A stretch of 64,000 nt of DNA from Sinanaerobacter sp. ZZT-01 (GCF_035621135.1 NZ_CP141728.1:1550001-1614000); one strand, 5' to 3'. Positions 1 to 10,612 are shown, numbered from the stretch's first letter. Made by a program: numbers and translations. The notes: a model not told the origin generated them from the letters alone.

Positions 1-1
1 C

Positions 2-319
2 GGTGTGGATTTGATAAAAAAATTGAGTAGAAGCCAGCCGGGAAAAGCAGTTATGCCTGTGGTTTTTACAGGGGTTTTACAGGGGCTGAAGTCCGAATTA
101 AATTATTTTCCGGAGGGGATGAGAGAAATTTACTGCATCAGCCAAACACCGCAGGTTGTTCTCGACTATCAGGCAACCGATTTTTCCGGCCGGCTTTCGG
201 TAAATTGGGACTATGTTACAGAAGCTTTTACGGAAAAACAGATTCAGGCGATGTACCAGTCGCACTTGGCTCTTTTGAAAGCAATCATTCAGACAAATGA
301 TTGGAATATGTCGATTTAA
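2..319 (+). CDS. NRPS, C-terminal end (heterocyclization domain), partial
   Basis: This is the 3' end of a gene that begins before the window; the frame is open from base 2 and stops at 319. The roughly 105 visible residues match the tail of an NRPS condensation/heterocyclization (Cy) domain. The signatures MPVVFTG, ISQTPQVVLD and a late NWDYV recur at the ends of both Cy domains in the next gene (MPIVFTS/TSQVSLD/AWDYL and LPVVFTC/ISQTPQVFLD/SWDYV). The protein stops about 25 residues after the NWDYV motif, so its last domain is Cy, with no adenylation or carrier domain behind it. The next NRPS gene starts 44 bases downstream in the same orientation. Family assignment is good; the rest of the protein cannot be seen. 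Confidence 0.85.
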   Translation, partial: GVDLIKKLSRSQPGKAVMPVVFTGVLQGLKSELNYFPEGMREIYCISQTPQVVLDYQATDFSGRLSVNWDYVTEAFTEKQIQAMYQSHLALLKAIIQTNDWNMSI

Positions 320-363
320 AAATATGGGTAAATTGGGCTTATTGAAACAGATGAGGTGAAAAA

Positions 364-3300
364 ATGAAAAGTATGGAGATGTCATTTCCAAATTTGCGTG
401 AAATGATTCAATATCAGTGTGTAAACAGCGGTAAGAAGATTATTTTTATAGACCAAAATGGTACAAATGTTTTAAATTACAGGCAGCTTGGGCGTTGCAT
501 ATGCAAAATAAGCGAGTTGCTGATGCAAAAGGGGATTCATAAAGGAGAGCGTGTTATTCTTCAAATGAACAAGAAACAACATGTGTTTATCACGATTCTT
601 TCCTTGATTTATATGGGAGCAATTCCGATCCTGTTACCTGTTTGCATCAATGAGGTTCAATATCGGCAATTTAAAAGGATTTCTGAGCAAAATCCTGCGT
701 TTCATATACTGTGTGATAAGTCGGGAGAAAAGTATCTCAATTTTTATAGCGGGGATAGCCCTGCATCTATCGTCTTGGAGGATAACGAATTTGAGGCAGA
801 AGATACAAGAGGCAAAAGCATTTTTAAACAGTATGATGATTTATCAGTTGTGACGGATGAAGCCGCTGTTTTATATTCCTCAGGAAGCACATCTGATCCG
901 AAGGGAATTGTATGGACACATAACAGTGTTCTGAGTATATTGTCTGCAACTGCACAGGAATATAAGGTAACTTCTGAGGATATTTTTATGGCATGGTATC
1001 CCCTTGAACATACACTAGGACTTACTTATTTTATGCTGCTGCCGATTTTTATGGGCTGCGAGATTGTGCATCTAGACAAGGAAGCATTTGCAGAAAACCC
1101 AAAAAGCTGGTTTGACGCGATTGAAAAATATAAGGCCACCATATCCTCCGCACCGAATTTTGCGTTTCAGCGGATGAGTAAGCTCATCACTATGCAGGAC
1201 AGCTGGAGGCTTGATAGTATAAGGCTGATGCTTAATTCAGGAGAGCCGATTTCGCACGAAGTAACAGAGCAATTTTCTTTAAAAACAAAGAGGTTTGGAT
1301 TATCTGCCGATCGCATGGTTCCTATGTACGGATTGACTGAAGCCAGTGGTACCCCTATTACAAATACTCAGGGCTGGTGTCCTCAGATTTCTGCCCGGCA
1401 GCTTAAGGTGGGAATTGAATTTAATGAAAGTGCGTTAGAATTGCTGCTGAAAGATATCGTTTGCCAAGGAAAGCCAATCTCAGGGGTATCGATGAAGATT
1501 GTTGATGAGAATGAAGTCGAGCTGGGTGAAGATACTGTTGGATACATACAAATCGGAGGAAAAACGTTAAGCAAAGGCTATCTCAATATAAAAAATGACG
1601 ATTTTTTTAATAATGGATGGCTTAATACCGGCGATATCGGTTTTATAAATCAAGGGCTGCTTTTTATTATTGGAAGAAAAAAGGACATGTTTTTTTTAAA
1701 TGGACGGAATATTTTTCTTCGAGACATTGAGCAGATGATTCAGGAAGAATTCGGTTGGAGGTGTGCTGCATGTGGCGAAAATATTGCACAGGAAGGCAAG
1801 TCGCTTATTTATGTGTTTATAGAGCTGAAAATAACCGAAGAGGAGATAACGGAGAAAAAAAGAAAGATTATGCAAAGGGTATACTCCAAATCCGGAATAC
1901 GCTTAGAGGATGTTATTTTTGTAAGCAGCCTTGCTATGACACAAGTTGGTAAAGTGAATAAGCCACAGCTGCTTCAGAGCTATAGAGACGGTATCCAATG
2001 CGGCGGAAAAGAGAGTATAGATTGCTGCGGGACAGAAGATATATTAAGGCAATTACAGACAATTGTAAAAGAAGATATTTCTCTGGATACGGCCATTTAC
2101 GATGTGATGAACGATTCACTGATGATGTTTCGCTGCTTAGGCTTGTTAAATAAGCACTATCATTTAAAGCTTGGCATGTTTGATCTAGTCCAGTGTAATA
2201 CGGTTCATGATTTAGTTCGAAGGATGCAAGATAAGCTTGGAAGAGAAAATCAAACAAAAGCAGCATGCAGCAGTGCTTTGCCTGTGACTCTGATACAGGA
2301 AGCTTATTATTTGGGCCGTCAGCAGGTTTTCTTTGGCGGAAAGAACGGAACCCATATGTACATGGAGATTCAGCACAATTTGGATGAGAGTAGAATTCAG
2401 GAAACGCTGCAAGCGCTGATAAAAAGGCATGAAATGCTGCGTGCCGTTTTCTCTGAAAACCAGCAGCACATTATGAATGCAGAAGAGCTGCCACCGTTTT
2501 CTCTGCAAACCGATTCCATTGAAGAAGAGCAGCGTACCGCTTATTTGCAAAAAAACCGTGAAGAAAGCTTACATTCCGTTTTTGACCCCGGGAAGTGGCC
2601 TCTGTTTTCTGTTAAAAATGTAAAGATAAATGAAGCGGAAGAAAGGCGGCAATTGGCAATCGTTGATATAGATATGCTCATAGCGGATGGGATGAGCATG
2701 CACATATTACTGCGGGATTTTATCGCTTTATATAAGGGAGGTCCATTGGAAGATGTACCGATTTCCTACCGCAGATATTTGGAGCAGCTTGCTGAAATAA
2801 AATCCAGTTCAAAATACAAAGAGGACAGAGCATTTTGGGTTGAACGAGCATCGAATTTTCCCCCTGCTCCGGCTCTTCCTGTAAATGTAAAGATGTCTCA
2901 TTCAGGCAATGATACAAAGCGTTTGGAACGGCGTTACTCGTCAAAGGAATGGAGCAGGTTGGAGGCCTTTGCAAGGGATGCGTCTGTGACGGTCAGTGTT
3001 GTTTTGTGCTATTGCTATTTAAAAACTCTGGAAAAGTGGTCAGGCAGTGAGCGCTTTGCCATCAATATTACTGTTTTTGACCGTCCTTTTACAATGAACG
3101 GCATTGAAAATGTTGTAGGTGACTTTACAACAAATGTCTTATTGGACTATACTTCCTGTCAAGATGGCAGAACAGATCTTATCGGTAGGCTTAGAGAATT
3201 GCGAGACCGGATGTACCTGTACTTTGACCATTCGGCGTTTGAAGGAATTGAGTTGATTCGTGAAATAGCAAAGGTACAGGAAATTAAGACTGAAAGCTTG

Positions 3301-6300
3301 ATGCCAATCGTTTTCACTAGCATGCTGTTTGATGGTGCTTCAAATTTTGATTGGGATTGTGTGAAATACAGTCTTACGCAAACATCACAGGTTAGTTTGG
3401 ACAGTCAGGTGCACCGCCAAAAAGACAGCTATTTAATCGCTTGGGATTATCTGATTAAGCTATATCCAGAGCATATGATAGAAGACATGTTTCGTTATTA
3501 CTGCCAAATGCTTGAAAGCCTGATGCAAAAAAGTACGGATCGGGTGATTTTTCCTGATGAGAGCGCGGTCAGCGCATATAATCAAACGCAAGAGAAGCAA
3601 ATGGGTGCGCCCTTGGATTTGCTGCTGCAAGAGTCACTTTTGAAATATAACGATAACATTGCGGTCATTCAAGGTGAAAAGAGACTTTCTTATAGGGAGC
3701 TATATGAGAAAAGTGAGCACTTGATTGCAAACATCCAAACACAAGGCATAGAAAAAGGGGATTCCATTGTCGTTCTTACAAGGCGAAATATACAAACCAT
3801 TGCCGTACTGACCGCAATGGTACGCATGGGAGTTGTGTATATTCCTGTTCCGGCTGCCTACCCACAGCAGCGTGTACAGTATATCGAGAAGCATTCCGGT
3901 GCTAAAGGGATCCTCGATGCAACTGAGCTGTACCAGAATATGGACGAAACTGCCAAACCGCAGAAAATAAGCCCTTGCAGTCTAGAGGACTCTTTATATG
4001 TCATTTATACCTCCGGAAGCACTGGAGAGCCGAAAGGTGTCGAGATGACACATGGTGCAGTTGTGAACACTCTTTTGGATATAAACAAGAGATTTTGTAT
4101 TACTGCGTCTTCTACGGCAATTGCCTTGTCTGCGCTGAATTTTGATTTGTCGGTATACGATGTATTTGGTATGTTGCTGGCAGGCGGAACGATTTCTCTG
4201 ATTTCTGAAACCAGAGATTCTGCAGAAATAGAAAATGTGTTGAAGGAAGGAGCTGTTTCAATATGGAATTCGGTTCCGGCTCTCATGGAGCTCTTCTTGG
4301 AAGGCGTCACAGACGAATATATCAATCCTGAATTGCGTCTTGTGCTGCTGAGCGGCGACTGGATCAGTACGGATCTGCCGGAAAAAATCCGCTACCATTT
4401 TCCAAACGCAAAAACGGTCAGCCTTGGAGGTGCTACGGAAGCAGCGATATGGTCAATATACTACCCGATTGACCGGGTGGCACCCGAATGGGACAGCATA
4501 CCTTATGGATATCCTCTAAGCAATCAGAGAATATATGTATTGGACGGCAGCTATGAGATCTGCCCTTATGACGTGCCGGGAGAAATCTATATCGGTGGCG
4601 TTGGATTGGCTAAAGGCTATAGGAATGACGAAAAGAAAACCAATGCGGCATTTATCCAAGCAAACGTTTTCGGGAGGCTCTATAAAACAGGTGATTATGG
4701 AAAATTTACAAGAGACGGCTATGTCGTTTTTCTCGGCAGACGAGACGGACAGGTAAAAATCGGAGGACACCGTATTGAATTGGGAGAAATTGAAGGGCAG
4801 ATGCGTCAAATTCCACGCATTAAGGAGACTGTGGTTTTACTGAATAAGAGGAAGCAATTAGTCGCTTATTATACCTCGCATGAAGCAGTTGAGGCGCAAG
4901 CGATACAAGAGTCCCTAGCGGCATTTCTTCCGCCATACATGATTCCGAAACAGTTCCATCATCTTTCAGAAATGCCGTTAACCGCTAACGGAAAGCTGGA
5001 CAGAAGAGCATTGTCACACATGGATGTACAGGCTCCGGAGGAAGGAAGAGGAACGTTTCAGGGAGAAATAGAACCGCAGATCAAGGAGATATGGGCCGCA
5101 AATTTAGGCTATGATGCGATTGGCCCTTATGATGATTATTTTGCTCTGGGAGGCGATTCAATTACAGCGCAAAGGATACGAACGTCGATTCAGAAGAAGT
5201 TTGGAGTTAAAATTCCTTTTACCACAATCATTGAACAGGGAAATATCCGCAGCTTATCCGCAGTGGTGACGAGAGAGATTGAACGCTCTGCGGTACGGCA
5301 TGAGGAAAAAAACATAACGGCGGCTGAACTAAAAAATGAGTATCCGATGACTGGTGTGCAGTTGGCGTATTATACGGGCAGAAATAGCAGCTTTGAGCTA
5401 GGGAGGTATAACGCACACTATTATTTTGAGCTTGATATGGATTTTTCTGCAAGCAGGCTGGAGCGCAGTGTACAAAAACTGATTAAGAGGCATGAGGCGC
5501 TGCGTACCGTATTTCATAAAAATGGAATGCAGGAAGTGATGCAGAATACAGCGAAGTACAAAGTAGAGGCTGTCGATGCCGGATTGTGGAGCGAAAGCAG
5601 GATTGAGGAAGAAGCACTTAAAATACGGGAGCAGCTTTCTCATAAAACCTATGATCACGGTAAATGGCCGTTGTTTACATTTAAGGTCATAGAAAAGCAA
5701 AAAAGCTCTCTGTTGTTTGCAAGTATTGATCTGATGGTGTGCGACGGGGATAGCCTTCAAATTTTACTTGGGGAATTGGCGGAGGATTTACGTACTGGCA
5801 GCCTTACGGATACTCTTCCTTATACCTATAGAAATTACTTGGCGGACATAGGAAAGAATATCGGAACGCAGGAATATAGCGATGCGAAGGAATATTGGAT
5901 GAATCGGATACCGGATTTCGCAGAGTTTCCAAGACTGCCAATGGTGCAAAAGGTATCAGATTGCAGAGAATATCGGATTAAGCGCGTAAAAGAATACATA
6001 CCCGCTGCTATTTGGAAGAAAACAAAAGAGGCAGCAAAGGCTCACCGGGTTTCTCCTTCTGCGTTATTGTGTGCAATTTATGCAATGGTGCTATCAAAGT
6101 GGAGCAATCAAACAGATTTAATGATTAATATGACTGTTTTTCAAAGAGTGCCGGTGCATCCGGATGTAAGCCACATCATCGGAGATTTTACAAAATTAGT
6201 CCCTCTTAATCTGAAAGCAGACACGAAAAATCTGTGGGAAGCGGCTAAAAAAACGCAAAATCAAATTCTGACAGATCTAGAGCATATTGCATTTGACGGT

Positions 6301-8388
6301 ACTGAAATTGTACGTGAACTTTCTAAGCGATCCGGTGCCTTAGGAAAAGCGCTTCTGCCTGTTGTCTTTACGTGTATCCTCTTTGATTCACCGGAGGATT
6401 GGTTTGAGCAGCTGGGTAAGCTGCGGTATGCGATTTCTCAGACACCACAGGTGTTCTTGGATAATCAGATCATTGAAATGCGTGGAGCGCTCCACATATC
6501 CTGGGATTATGTCGAAGAGCTCTTTGATGAGGACATCCTTCATAGTATTTTTTCTGATTTTGTTACGGCAATACGGCACGCTTATGAGACAGATATGTTG
6601 AAATATGATGTGAACGAGAGCATAGAAGCTGCTTGGAGGGGCTATAACCACAGCATTCAGTCGGTGAGTCCGGTTACTCTACACAGCCTGTTTGAAAAAC
6701 AGGCACAGAAAACTCCGGATGCCATTGCGCTGATTGACGGCGAACGAGGTATTTGTTATGGAGAAATTGAAAGAAAATCCAATCAAATTGCACAGTATTT
6801 GATTCATAAGGGTGTAAGGGCTCATTCGGAACGTATAGGAATTTTATCCATCCGGTGTGCGGAGACGGTGATATCCATCCTCGGAGCGCTGAAAGCCGGA
6901 GCTGCTTATGTTCCGATTGATGCCGATTTTCCGAATGAACGTCGGAAGTATATCTTAGATGACAGCAGATGCAGCCTTTTGCTTGAGCCTTCTATTTATT
7001 CCTCCGGCGTCTTAGAAGGGTTTGAAGGCATTCCGGTTAATACCCAAATGGACCCATACTCCTTGGCTTACATCATATATACCTCAGGCAGCACCGGAGT
7101 ACCGAAGGGAGTCAAGATATCTCATCAGGCAGCCTGCAATACAATTATAGATATCAATCAAAAAATTAGTTTGTCAGAATCGGACTGCTTAATTGGAATT
7201 TCATCCATTTGCTTTGACTTGTCTGTTTATGACATGTTCGGAGCCTTTAGTAAGGGTGCACGCCTTGCTATTGTACCGGAGCCGAGAGATATTCCAGCGG
7301 TTGTTTCTTTGTTGAAGAAAAACAGAGTATCGATTTGGAATTCCGTACCGGTAATCTATGGAATGGCTGTGGATCATATGCAAAATAAAAATCTGCATCA
7401 AGAGATTCCTCTCAGAGAAATTTTGCTGAGCGGAGACTGGATTCCACTTGATTTGCCGCTGCGCTCTAAGTGCTTGTTTTCGGATTCAAAGTTTATGAGC
7501 TTGGGTGGAGCGACAGAGGCATCTATCTGGTCCATTTATTATAATGTGACCGAAGTGAAGAAAACATGGAATAGTATTCCGTACGGCATGCCGCTTATGA
7601 ATCAGACTATGTATGTTTTGGACCGTGATTTAGAGCTTTGCGCACCTGGTGTCAAAGGAGACATTTATATCGGCGGTGTCGGCCTTGCGTTGGGATATCA
7701 GGGAGACAGCGTGAAAACAGAAAAGGCGTTTCTTGTTCATCCGCATTGGGGGCGCATCTATAAAACGGGGGACATTGGAACCTACCATAAAGAAGGATGG
7801 ATCGAGTTTTTGGGAAGAGAAGATACGCAAGTGAAAATCCGCGGTTTTCGCGTTGAATTAGGGGAGATTGAATCTGCGCTGGAGCGCTTGCCTGAGGTGG
7901 ATGAAGCAGCGGCAACCCTTTATGAGCGGGGAAGCACAAAGCAAATTATTGGATATTTTGTTTGTAGGAATCACACTTCAGGCGATTCTTTGAAGATAAA
8001 AAAGTCATTGTCGTCTTTTTTGCCGGAATACATGATTCCGTCACAGCTCATACAGCTTCCGGCATTTCCTCTGTCTGCAAACGGGAAGGTGGACAAAAGC
8101 AAGTTACCGAAGCCTTCCGAAACAGAAAATCTTGAAGAGAATACCGTTTTTACGGCACCGGAAACGAACCTTCAAAAGCAGCTGGTGGATATTTGGGAGA
8201 ACATTTTTGAAATGAAACATATAGGAATAGAGGATGATTTTTACTCTTTAGGTGGGGATTCCATTACGTTAATGAAGCTCATTGACGAACTGCAAATGAA
8301 GCTTGGAATCCTTGTATCCATTGATGAAATTTTAGAAAACGTCACGGTGCGGGAGGTTGCAGATCTCATAGAAGGAACAAAAGCATAG
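364..8388 (+). CDS. Multimodular NRPS: acyl-AMP ligase-PCP-Cy-A-PCP-Cy-A-PCP
   Basis: A 2674-residue megasynthase. Residues about 1-540 form an adenylate-forming loading domain (YSSGSTSDPKG near 171, YGLTEASG near 322, NTGDIG near 421) that resembles fatty-acyl/long-chain acyl-AMP ligases more than amino-acid A domains. A carrier with serine in NDSLMMF follows near 583. Cy1 (about 639-1060) has the Cy motif DMLIADGMS near 770. The next A domain (YTSGSTGEPKG near 1215) and PCP (GGDSI near 1596) lead to Cy2 (motif DLMVCDGDS near 1789), a third A domain (YTSGSTGVPKG near 2239) and a final PCP (GGDSI near 2630). Both internal A domains show FDLSVYD, WNSVP and GGATEA(A/S)IWS, giving D-L-Y-N...I-W, the known cysteine-type pocket code. 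There is no thioesterase domain. The expected product is an acyl starter extended by two cysteines cyclized to thiazolines. The start has GAGGTG 5 bases upstream. The starter substrate is unknown. Confidence 0.93.
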   Translation: MKSMEMSFPNLREMIQYQCVNSGKKIIFIDQNGTNVLNYRQLGRCICKISELLMQKGIHKGERVILQMNKKQHVFITILSLIYMGAIPILLPVCINEVQYRQFKRISEQNPAFHILCDKSGEKYLNFYSGDSPASIVLEDNEFEAEDTRGKSIFKQYDDLSVVTDEAAVLYSSGSTSDPKGIVWTHNSVLSILSATAQEYKVTSEDIFMAWYPLEHTLGLTYFMLLPIFMGCEIVHLDKEAFAENPKSWFDAIEKYKATISSAPNFAFQRMSKLITMQDSWRLDSIRLMLNSGEPISHEVTEQFSLKTKRFGLSADRMVPMYGLTEASGTPITNTQGWCPQISARQLKVGIEFNESALELLLKDIVCQGKPISGVSMKIVDENEVELGEDTVGYIQIGGKTLSKGYLNIKNDDFFNNGWLNTGDIGFINQGLLFIIGRKKDMFFLNGRNIFLRDIEQMIQEEFGWRCAACGENIAQEGKSLIYVFIELKITEEEITEKKRKIMQRVYSKSGIRLEDVIFVSSLAMTQVGKVNKPQLLQSYRDGIQCGGKESIDCCGTEDILRQLQTIVKEDISLDTAIYDVMNDSLMMFRCLGLLNKHYHLKLGMFDLVQCNTVHDLVRRMQDKLGRENQTKAACSSALPVTLIQEAYYLGRQQVFFGGKNGTHMYMEIQHNLDESRIQETLQALIKRHEMLRAVFSENQQHIMNAEELPPFSLQTDSIEEEQRTAYLQKNREESLHSVFDPGKWPLFSVKNVKINEAEERRQLAIVDIDMLIADGMSMHILLRDFIALYKGGPLEDVPISYRRYLEQLAEIKSSSKYKEDRAFWVERASNFPPAPALPVNVKMSHSGNDTKRLERRYSSKEWSRLEAFARDASVTVSVVLCYCYLKTLEKWSGSERFAINITVFDRPFTMNGIENVVGDFTTNVLLDYTSCQDGRTDLIGRLRELRDRMYLYFDHSAFEGIELIREIAKVQEIKTESLMPIVFTSMLFDGASNFDWDCVKYSLTQTSQVSLDSQVHRQKDSYLIAWDYLIKLYPEHMIEDMFRYYCQMLESLMQKSTDRVIFPDESAVSAYNQTQEKQMGAPLDLLLQESLLKYNDNIAVIQGEKRLSYRELYEKSEHLIANIQTQGIEKGDSIVVLTRRNIQTIAVLTAMVRMGVVYIPVPAAYPQQRVQYIEKHSGAKGILDATELYQNMDETAKPQKISPCSLEDSLYVIYTSGSTGEPKGVEMTHGAVVNTLLDINKRFCITASSTAIALSALNFDLSVYDVFGMLLAGGTISLISETRDSAEIENVLKEGAVSIWNSVPALMELFLEGVTDEYINPELRLVLLSGDWISTDLPEKIRYHFPNAKTVSLGGATEAAIWSIYYPIDRVAPEWDSIPYGYPLSNQRIYVLDGSYEICPYDVPGEIYIGGVGLAKGYRNDEKKTNAAFIQANVFGRLYKTGDYGKFTRDGYVVFLGRRDGQVKIGGHRIELGEIEGQMRQIPRIKETVVLLNKRKQLVAYYTSHEAVEAQAIQESLAAFLPPYMIPKQFHHLSEMPLTANGKLDRRALSHMDVQAPEEGRGTFQGEIEPQIKEIWAANLGYDAIGPYDDYFALGGDSITAQRIRTSIQKKFGVKIPFTTIIEQGNIRSLSAVVTREIERSAVRHEEKNITAAELKNEYPMTGVQLAYYTGRNSSFELGRYNAHYYFELDMDFSASRLERSVQKLIKRHEALRTVFHKNGMQEVMQNTAKYKVEAVDAGLWSESRIEEEALKIREQLSHKTYDHGKWPLFTFKVIEKQKSSLLFASIDLMVCDGDSLQILLGELAEDLRTGSLTDTLPYTYRNYLADIGKNIGTQEYSDAKEYWMNRIPDFAEFPRLPMVQKVSDCREYRIKRVKEYIPAAIWKKTKEAAKAHRVSPSALLCAIYAMVLSKWSNQTDLMINMTVFQRVPVHPDVSHIIGDFTKLVPLNLKADTKNLWEAAKKTQNQILTDLEHIAFDGTEIVRELSKRSGALGKALLPVVFTCILFDSPEDWFEQLGKLRYAISQTPQVFLDNQIIEMRGALHISWDYVEELFDEDILHSIFSDFVTAIRHAYETDMLKYDVNESIEAAWRGYNHSIQSVSPVTLHSLFEKQAQKTPDAIALIDGERGICYGEIERKSNQIAQYLIHKGVRAHSERIGILSIRCAETVISILGALKAGAAYVPIDADFPNERRKYILDDSRCSLLLEPSIYSSGVLEGFEGIPVNTQMDPYSLAYIIYTSGSTGVPKGVKISHQAACNTIIDINQKISLSESDCLIGISSICFDLSVYDMFGAFSKGARLAIVPEPRDIPAVVSLLKKNRVSIWNSVPVIYGMAVDHMQNKNLHQEIPLREILLSGDWIPLDLPLRSKCLFSDSKFMSLGGATEASIWSIYYNVTEVKKTWNSIPYGMPLMNQTMYVLDRDLELCAPGVKGDIYIGGVGLALGYQGDSVKTEKAFLVHPHWGRIYKTGDIGTYHKEGWIEFLGREDTQVKIRGFRVELGEIESALERLPEVDEAAATLYERGSTKQIIGYFVCRNHTSGDSLKIKKSLSSFLPEYMIPSQLIQLPAFPLSANGKVDKSKLPKPSETENLEENTVFTAPETNLQKQLVDIWENIFEMKHIGIEDDFYSLGGDSITLMKLIDELQMKLGILVSIDEILENVTVREVADLIEGTKA

Positions 8389-8410
8389 AATCAGGAGGGT
8401 AAGAGAAGCG

Positions 8411-10612
8411 ATGAGAGTAATAGTATGCGCAGATGCATATGCAGAGGCTTATTTCTCTGCGTTAAAGGGGTTGAATCATACCTTTGAGATTGCAGGCTTG
8501 ATGGCAGAGAATACAGACGCAAATAGAAAATTTGCTGAACGCTGCCAAACACAGTTATACACTGATATAGATGCACTTCCAGACAAGATTGATCTTGGGA
8601 TTATTGCCCGTGCCGTGCCATTCTCCTTAGGAGGGTGCAGCACGGTAGCGGAGCAGTTTATAGAGAGAGGGATACACGTTTACCAGGAGGAGCCGGTACA
8701 AAAGGATATTTTGATTCACTTAATGAAAAAAGCAAAAAAGAATAGCCTTTGTTATAGAGTCGGAAAACCATATCTGAGATTACCGGCAATGCAGGCTTTT
8801 TGCTCCTGTATGAAAAAAGTTTTAGAGGATAGAGCAGTTTACGAGATTGGAATTGATGCAGACTTAGGAATCTGTTATTCTATTATCTATTTATTGATGA
8901 ACATACTGCCAAAGGCAAGAAGCCTGACTTCGTTAAACTTCAAGGAAGTATCCTCTGGCAGATATGTAGTATTTGGGGAAATGGGAGATATTCCGTTTCA
9001 GTTTCAGACAAATGCTTTAAGGCACTCTCCTTTTCCTGTCTTGCACCGTATCATAGTGAATACTGACAGGGGAAGCCTTTCCTTGAATGGATCACAGGGA
9101 CCTATTTTTTGGGAAGAGGCGGTGAAAGTGCCGCTGGAGAACCTTTCTTTTCGGGAGAGCAGGCAGTATATTTCTTCATTTGTGCCCTCCTGTCAGCTGA
9201 TATGGCAAAATCAAGCACACAGTATTGGGAAATTCGTTTTGCAGGAATGGCCCTCTGCCATCAGAGAGGAGTTGCTTCAAATGGAATTAGCAATGCAGAT
9301 GAAGAGACAGGATGCAGTTTTGGCGCAGAAAGAAATTTTATGCGCAGGTAATTGGGAAGCGATTTTAGGAAATACATATTCAGAGCACTTTGAAGGACGA
9401 AGAGAAGCGGTAAAGCATGATTTGTGGAACCCGGCTGTTTTGAAATATTCAATTAATAAAAAGACAGATTTAACGGGTGAGGAGCTGATCTCTTATTGTG
9501 AATCCTTGGAATTTGATTTTTTGTCTCTTTGTGTTGAACAACGAGCGCAAACTCTTTTAGTTACAATGCTACATTTTCTACAGGAAAAAGGCTTATTTCT
9601 GTCAGCTGATACCAGCTATAGAGCAGAAGAGATTATTCAAAAGGTGGGTGTTGCTTCGGAGCATGAGCATGTATTGCTTCGTTGGATTGATGTTTTATCA
9701 CAAAAGGGTTTTCTTACTTTTATAAACGGGAAATATTCGTATACGGCTAAAGTCACGGAAGAGCAAGTGAAAAGGGGATGGAAAGAAATGGCTTACTTAT
9801 GGGATTATCGATTGAGTTCTCCGAAATCGACTGAGTATCTGCAAAATAATGTGCGTTCCTTATCTTCTTTAATGGATGGAAGTCAAAAGGCGACACTTTT
9901 GCTGTTTCCGGAAGGACGGTTGGATTTTGCAGACAGCCTTTATAAGGAAACCGTTATTCTACAGTATTGCAATCATATGATTGCAAGGACAGTTACGGAT
10001 TATATAAAGAAGAAGGAAGAAGATAAAAGGGAAGGAAAACACAACCGTCTTAAAGTGCTTGAGATTGGTGCGGGAACCGGAGCAACTACAGATACCATTT
10101 TGTCTCACCTCTCACAAACACCTTATATTGACCGGGTTGAATATCTTTTTAGTGATGTTTCGTCCTTCTTTCTTCAGGCGGCACAGAAACGGTATGAAGT
10201 GAATCTGCCAGTTACCTACCAAATAATTGATATTAATAGTGACCTTGATGGACAGGGGCTCGAAAAGGATAGTATGGAGGTCATAGTTGCCGTCGGCGTA
10301 TTAAATAATGCGAGAGAAACGAACCATGCCGTCGCCGCCTTATTAAAAATATTAAGAAAGGGAGGAATTCTTCTGATTGCGGAAACGGTAGCAGAGGTCT
10401 TAGATATTCTTGTATCGCAAGCATTTATGATGGAAAAGCCAGAGGATGTTAGAAAAGGGGAGAATAAAACATTTCTTTCGGCTGAAGTGTGGAGAAAAAT
10501 TCTAAATGAACAGGGCAAACTCATTGGTGAATATCCTAAGGATGGACATCCGTTGAATCTGCTGGGTCAGAAATTGTTTGTGGTCGGTAAAAAGGAGAAA
10601 ATATGCATTTAG
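8411..10612 (+). CDS. Thiazolinyl-imide reductase fused to a methyltransferase
   Basis: A 733-residue protein 22 bases after the NRPS, with a strong AGGAGG. Residues about 1-310 resemble the Irp3/YbtU/PchG thiazolinyl-imide reductases (Gfo/Idh/MocA-like fold, PFPVLHRI and a late GSLSLNGSQGPIFWE), which reduce one carrier-bound thiazoline to thiazolidine using NADPH. Residues about 350-733 form a methyltransferase of the kind usually embedded in NRPS/PKS modules: a helical lead-in, then the SAM motif VLEIGAGTGAT near 549 and FSDVSSFFL near 580. In yersiniabactin and pyochelin the methyltransferase sits inside the synthetase, so this fusion is an alternative architecture. The canonical Q-E-H-P motif of the reductase reads QEEP here (residues 92-95), so the histidine is Glu94, while nearby tyrosines (115, 121) remain. 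The two-domain assignment is firm; activity is inferred. Confidence 0.85.
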   Translation: MRVIVCADAYAEAYFSALKGLNHTFEIAGLMAENTDANRKFAERCQTQLYTDIDALPDKIDLGIIARAVPFSLGGCSTVAEQFIERGIHVYQEEPVQKDILIHLMKKAKKNSLCYRVGKPYLRLPAMQAFCSCMKKVLEDRAVYEIGIDADLGICYSIIYLLMNILPKARSLTSLNFKEVSSGRYVVFGEMGDIPFQFQTNALRHSPFPVLHRIIVNTDRGSLSLNGSQGPIFWEEAVKVPLENLSFRESRQYISSFVPSCQLIWQNQAHSIGKFVLQEWPSAIREELLQMELAMQMKRQDAVLAQKEILCAGNWEAILGNTYSEHFEGRREAVKHDLWNPAVLKYSINKKTDLTGEELISYCESLEFDFLSLCVEQRAQTLLVTMLHFLQEKGLFLSADTSYRAEEIIQKVGVASEHEHVLLRWIDVLSQKGFLTFINGKYSYTAKVTEEQVKRGWKEMAYLWDYRLSSPKSTEYLQNNVRSLSSLMDGSQKATLLLFPEGRLDFADSLYKETVILQYCNHMIARTVTDYIKKKEEDKREGKHNRLKVLEIGAGTGATTDTILSHLSQTPYIDRVEYLFSDVSSFFLQAAQKRYEVNLPVTYQIIDINSDLDGQGLEKDSMEVIVAVGVLNNARETNHAVAALLKILRKGGILLIAETVAEVLDILVSQAFMMEKPEDVRKGENKTFLSAEVWRKILNEQGKLIGEYPKDGHPLNLLGQKLFVVGKKEKICI

